From the NCBI GenBank assembly GCA_945901965.1, contig CAMDMN010000126.1:1-6604 (forward strand): a stretch of 6,604 nt of DNA, read 5' to 3'. The notes under the pieces were generated by a model. The model saw only the letters and a list, made by a program, of their open reading frames with translations. It had not been told where the DNA came from and did not search any database. Shown piece by piece: positions 4,260 to 6,604 of this stretch; position 1 is the stretch's first letter; the number at the start of each line of letters is the position of its first letter. A program made the translations under genes and the position numbers. Source of the DNA: Legionella genomosp. 1 (GTDB lineage Bacteria; Pseudomonadota; Gammaproteobacteria; Legionellales; Legionellaceae).

Positions 4260-5711
4260 CTAATTCCACGGTGAGCCATGAGTAAATGCTACCTCGTTTG
4301 AATAGGTAAGATCTGCATATGGGATGGGCACAAGGAATAAGTCGCCTGAGCGTCCGGGGAAATCCATTTTTGCAACTTTCTTGCTTAGCCAATCATTTGT
4401 ATTGTTGATAAGTGGTAGTGGAAATGCTGTAAATAGATCTGGTTCTCTGCGAAGCATTTCGGCAAGTGCTGTAGTAATTTGGGTAATTGATTTCTTTTTT
4501 TCTAATATTAATTGATGGTTAAGATAAACGTAAGGAGGATTTACCTTTTCTATAGCTTCTGGAGGTAAATTAAATTGATTTTGTAAAAGATTAGTCATGA
4601 TTTTCATAAGATATTCCATGTTTAATCTAGATTTCCCATGTAAATTATTTTCTTTTAACCAATTGCGCGAATCTTCCATGCCGTGATCGGCAGTTAAGAT
4701 AATCAGAGTATTTTTTAATCCAACCTCAGAATCAATATCTTTTAAAACTTTAGCAATAGTCATATCTAAGTGACGAAGATTATCTTCAGCTTCAATGCTA
4801 TTTAAGCCAAATTGATGGCCAATGATATCAACTGCCGAGAAGCTTATCGCAAGATAATCAGTTTTATTATTATCTTTACCTAATTTTTCATTTTTTAATA
4901 AAGAAAGGGCGAAGTCTGCGGTAATCTCATCAGCATATGGGCTCATGTATAGGTATTTATAATAGTTTTCATCTCCTTCTTTGCCAAGATTATGTGGAAA
5001 GCTATCACTAAAGCCTTCAAAATGACGCTTGGCAGGTTCAACTTTCGCATATCTATAAGTATTTAATGGACTCATAAGTTCCCAGCTTAAGTTTTTGGGA
5101 TGGTAGTTAGAATTCCAGGCGTTAACCCATTCAGGGTATTTAGAGTAATAAAATTTAGAAGTAACAAAGCCACCATTTTTAGAGTCAAACCAAAATGCTT
5201 TTCCTGCGTGACCCGCGAGAGTTATCGCCGATCTATTTTTTAGCGAGACCCCGAAAGCTCGCCCTTTTTGGGCTAAAACAAGTTCATCACTGAATGTTGA
5301 GGCTAATAAATTTTTAGGTGATTGGCCGATGGGATCGTTAATTTTTGTACGTGGAGTCGAAAGAATAGGGTTTTTTTCATCTTCAGTGCAATACACCATC
5401 TTTTTAGTTAATGGGTCGTACCAATCATTAGCAATTATGCCATGTAAGGATGGCGTGCTACCGGTCGCAATTGTTGCATGTCCTACACATGTAACTGTAA
5501 GAGCATGAGGGTGGTGTGCTGATTGATAATTAATTGCGTGGTTAAGTAAATAATTAAAGCCATCTGTGCCAAAATCTTTTTTATATTGCTCTAGCAAATC
5601 CCCACGTAGTTGATCAATTACTATTTGTACGATTAGTTTAGGCGGTGGGTTTTCAGCGGCTATTGATGAAGAGCAAAATATAAAGCATATAAAGAGTAGG
5701 ATTTTTTTCAT
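4260..5711 (-). CDS. Secreted PafA-like alkaline phosphatase, shortened by an in-frame TAG
   Basis: Starting at ATG 5711 this gives 483 residues; a TTG one codon upstream also fits, with AAGG six bases before it and nine before the ATG. Residues 1-19 form a Sec signal peptide (MKKILLFICFIFCSSSIAA), so the enzyme acts in the periplasm or outside. It belongs to the alkaline phosphatase superfamily and matches Elizabethkingia PafA at each key residue: metal ligands Asp33, Asp295, His299, Asp342, His343 and His478, nucleophile Thr74, and Asn95, Lys158 and Arg160, the set that marks phosphate monoesterases. The expected role is broad phosphomonoester hydrolysis to release phosphate. The TAG at 4260-4262 falls just after THGSPWN, five codons after the last zinc ligand. 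It removes the final strand and helix region, so the shortened protein is probably unstable. With read-through the length is 540 residues, like PafA (about 546). Confidence 0.9.
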   Translation of the reverse strand: MKKILLFICFIFCSSSIAAENPPPKLIVQIVIDQLRGDLLEQYKKDFGTDGFNYLLNHAINYQSAHHPHALTVTCVGHATIATGSTPSLHGIIANDWYDPLTKKMVYCTEDEKNPILSTPRTKINDPIGQSPKNLLASTFSDELVLAQKGRAFGVSLKNRSAITLAGHAGKAFWFDSKNGGFVTSKFYYSKYPEWVNAWNSNYHPKNLSWELMSPLNTYRYAKVEPAKRHFEGFSDSFPHNLGKEGDENYYKYLYMSPYADEITADFALSLLKNEKLGKDNNKTDYLAISFSAVDIIGHQFGLNSIEAEDNLRHLDMTIAKVLKDIDSEVGLKNTLIILTADHGMEDSRNWLKENNLHGKSRLNMEYLMKIMTNLLQNQFNLPPEAIEKVNPPYVYLNHQLILEKKKSITQITTALAEMLRREPDLFTAFPLPLINNTNDWLSKKVAKMDFPGRSGDLFLVPIPYADLTYSNEVAFTHGSPWN

Positions 5712-5736
5712 CAAGTTAAACCTTAATATAAAATTT

Positions 5737-5766
5737 AAGCCATTATCACAAAATAACGGCTTTTTT
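5737..5766 (+). terminator. Terminator-like hairpin with T-run on the plus strand
   Basis: AAGCC-A-TTAT (5737-5746) pairs with ATAA-C-GGCTT (5753-5762) around a 6-base loop, with one A-C mismatch, and six T follow (5761-5766). It would work on the plus strand, where no known gene ends. On the minus strand it could weakly end the HEPN-MNT transcript, but it overlaps the suggested phosphatase promoter. Confidence 0.35.
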
Positions 5767-5770
5767 GAAA
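5742..5770 (-). promoter_or_regulatory. Possible phosphatase promoter with extended -10
   Basis: On the minus strand TGTGATAAT (5750-5742) gives an extended -10, with a weak TTTCAA -35 (5770-5765) at 17-bp spacing. The predicted leader before the ATG at 5711 is about 25 bases. No clear Pho box (CTGTCAT-type repeats) is visible, so phosphate control is not supported. Confidence 0.4.
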
Positions 5771-5793
5771 TAAAAATGTTTGATTTTAATTTA

Positions 5794-5919
5794 TGTAGCC
5801 TTGATGCAGCGCAGCGTAATCAAGGTTTATTTATAGCGCGGAATTTAAACGTATGGATTATATTTGTTTTTTTTTGAATAATGAAAACCTTGATTACGCT
5901 GCGCTGCATCAAGGCTACA
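5794..5919. repeat. 126-bp MITE-like element with perfect 35-bp terminal inverted repeats
   Basis: Bases 5794-5828 and 5885-5919 are exact reverse complements, separated by 56 bases of AT-rich filler. The ends are TGTAGCC and GGCTACA. Each arm can fold alone, CCTTGAT pairing with ATCAAGG around a GC-rich GCAGCGCAGCG core, so this is a pair of REP units in opposite orientation. It has no coding capacity, and I see no clear target-site duplication. Sequences of the type GTAGCC...GATGCAGCGCAGCGTAATC are, from memory, common repeats in Proteobacteria. It ends 8 bp from the MNT stop codon. Confidence 0.88.
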
Positions 5920-5927
5920 CGATCTAA

Positions 5928-6245
5928 TTAATTTAAAGTTAGAGATATACCATTTTTTTTAATTGCTTTAATTAATTCTTCATTTTCGAGCCGTTGCAAA
6001 TGTACTACATCAAACGAGAAAATAATCGGTAAGTCATCAATCGCATTCCATAATAGGGCGAATTCACGCTCGGTCATTTTAGGCGCATCAATTGCCAAAT
6101 CAATATCTGAACCTTCGCGATAATTACCACTTGCCCTTGAACCATAAAGAATAACTCGTTCTACCTGTGGGAAGCTAAAACATGCTTGTAAAATTTGTTG
6201 CCAAATAGAGTTGCTAACACCATATTGTAATTGTTTTTTACTCAT
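5928..6245 (-). CDS. MNT-family minimal nucleotidyltransferase, antitoxin partner of HEPN
   Basis: The protein has 105 residues and carries the pol-beta nucleotidyltransferase motif GSRASGNYREGSDIDL (residues 35-50). Metal-binding Asp47 and Asp49 are present, with a third carboxylate at Asp79 in FSFDVVHL. It resembles HI0073. In the related MntA-HepT system the nucleotidyltransferase silences the HEPN toxin by adding AMP to a Tyr close to its ribonuclease motif; the same role is inferred here. The catalytic triad is intact. The ATG overlaps the stop codon of the HEPN gene by four bases (ATGA), so the two are translationally coupled with the toxin gene first. Confidence 0.92.
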   Translation of the reverse strand: MSKKQLQYGVSNSIWQQILQACFSFPQVERVILYGSRASGNYREGSDIDLAIDAPKMTEREFALLWNAIDDLPIIFSFDVVHLQRLENEELIKAIKKNGISLTLN

Positions 6246-6604
6246 AATTTTTCATTTAAAGACGTTTGTAATTCCAAAAATAACTGTAAACCCTTTTCCT
6301 TTAAAAAATGATAAACAGATTCAGCTAATTTTTGATCATATGTTTGGCTAGTTAAGTTTCGCTGCATATGCAACTCACTCCAAGCACTGGCATCTTTGAT
6401 CAGTCCTTGCTCATAGGCTATCTTTAAAGTTTCTTTAGGGCTTAAAACAATTAAATCTTGAGCGGCAAGATATGCTTGTAAAGTTTTCCAAGAAAGTTCA
6501 TAAGTAAATTCAAAACGCTGAATTGCCGCATCACGAATATATTCAGATGCAGGCTCTTTGAATACTTTAATTAGCTGTAGTAGCGCTTGTTCAAAGTTTT
6601 GTTT
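6242..6604 (-). CDS. HEPN-domain protein, HI0074 family (5' end beyond window), RX4H motif altered
   Basis: The frame is open from the right edge to TGA at 6242-6244, 120 residues; the family usually has about 130-140, so only 10-20 N-terminal residues are missing. RDAAIQRFEFTYELSWKTLQAYL (visible residues 24-46; R24 to L46) is the signature helix of the HI0074 nucleotidyltransferase substrate-binding family. The usual motif near the C-terminus is RNxTSHTY, an RX4HXY HEPN ribonuclease site. Here it reads RNLTSQTYD (visible residues 82-90): Arg82 and Tyr89 are kept, but the catalytic His is Gln87 (CAA, one base from a His codon). The protein is probably a weakened or dead RNase, or works by another mechanism. 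It is the partner of the MNT gene that overlaps its end. Confidence 0.9.
   Translation of the reverse strand, partial: KQNFEQALLQLIKVFKEPASEYIRDAAIQRFEFTYELSWKTLQAYLAAQDLIVLSPKETLKIAYEQGLIKDASAWSELHMQRNLTSQTYDQKLAESVYHFLKEKGLQLFLELQTSLNEKL

Noticed and set aside
4260..4262. Genome-wide recoding of TAG, or selenocysteine insertion
   Set aside because: Only one gene shows an in-frame TAG, the conserved residue expected there is Tyr, and the codon is not TGA. One site cannot support a changed code; local nonsense or suppression is simpler.
4324..4515. 63-codon open frame on the plus strand
   Set aside because: It is antisense to the well-supported phosphatase and has no ribosome binding site or motif.
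5685..5711. Lipoprotein signal for the phosphatase (Cys residues in the signal peptide)
   Set aside because: Neither Cys is in a lipobox; the SSIAA-EN ending fits signal peptidase I cleavage instead.

Overview
The window is AT-rich DNA with coding on both strands. It looks like accessory DNA from a low-GC gammaproteobacterium. Signs of this are a YchJ/UPF0225 protein, an HI0074/HI0073-type HEPN-MNT pair, a Phd-Doc module and REP-like palindromes in the gaps between genes. The many decayed ATPase genes would suit a host-associated lineage such as the Legionellales, but nothing here fixes the taxon and this is only a guess.

Layout. Bases 1-963 (minus) hold an intact-looking AAA/DUF4143 ATPase whose C-terminus runs off the left edge. 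Bases 1042-2478 are a gene graveyard. It contains a DUF4143 ATPase with a large internal deletion, a frameshift and a nonsense codon (1069-1663), a stray copy of the 3' end of ychJ (1765-1836), and an ATPase of a different family (ATPase_2-like) that has lost its P-loop half (1874-2478). The intact ychJ homologue follows (2655-3134, minus). A 63-bp direct repeat, 61/63 identical, joins its tail to the stray copy and brackets the second ATPase remnant.

A complete phd-doc toxin-antitoxin operon lies on the plus strand (3355-3968). It has a good promoter and a perfect 14-bp palindrome made of two TGTACA hexamers, the core recognised by YefM-type antitoxins. Between doc and the next gene, which converge, sits a 78-bp palindromic element (3993-4070).

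Bases 4089-5711 (minus) encode a secreted PafA-like alkaline phosphatase with every catalytic residue in place. An in-frame TAG (4260-4262) cuts off the last 56 codons, although the reading frame continues cleanly to a natural TAA. Upstream is a 126-bp element with perfect 35-bp terminal inverted repeats (5794-5919), unrelated in sequence to the first. The right end carries a HEPN/MNT toxin-antitoxin pair (minus, 4-nt ATGA overlap). In the HEPN partner, which is cut by the window edge, the RX4H ribonuclease motif reads R-NLTS-Q, so the catalytic His is lost, while the Tyr modified in the related MntA-HepT system is kept.

Together this is a mosaic of selfish or defence-type modules (Phd-Doc, HEPN-MNT, DUF4143 ATPases) and palindromic repeats around two housekeeping-type genes, several of which are recently broken. 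I found no wholly new multi-gene system. The strongest leads are the amber-interrupted phosphatase, the RX4H-to-Q change in HEPN and the ychJ-tail repeat that looks like an attachment site.
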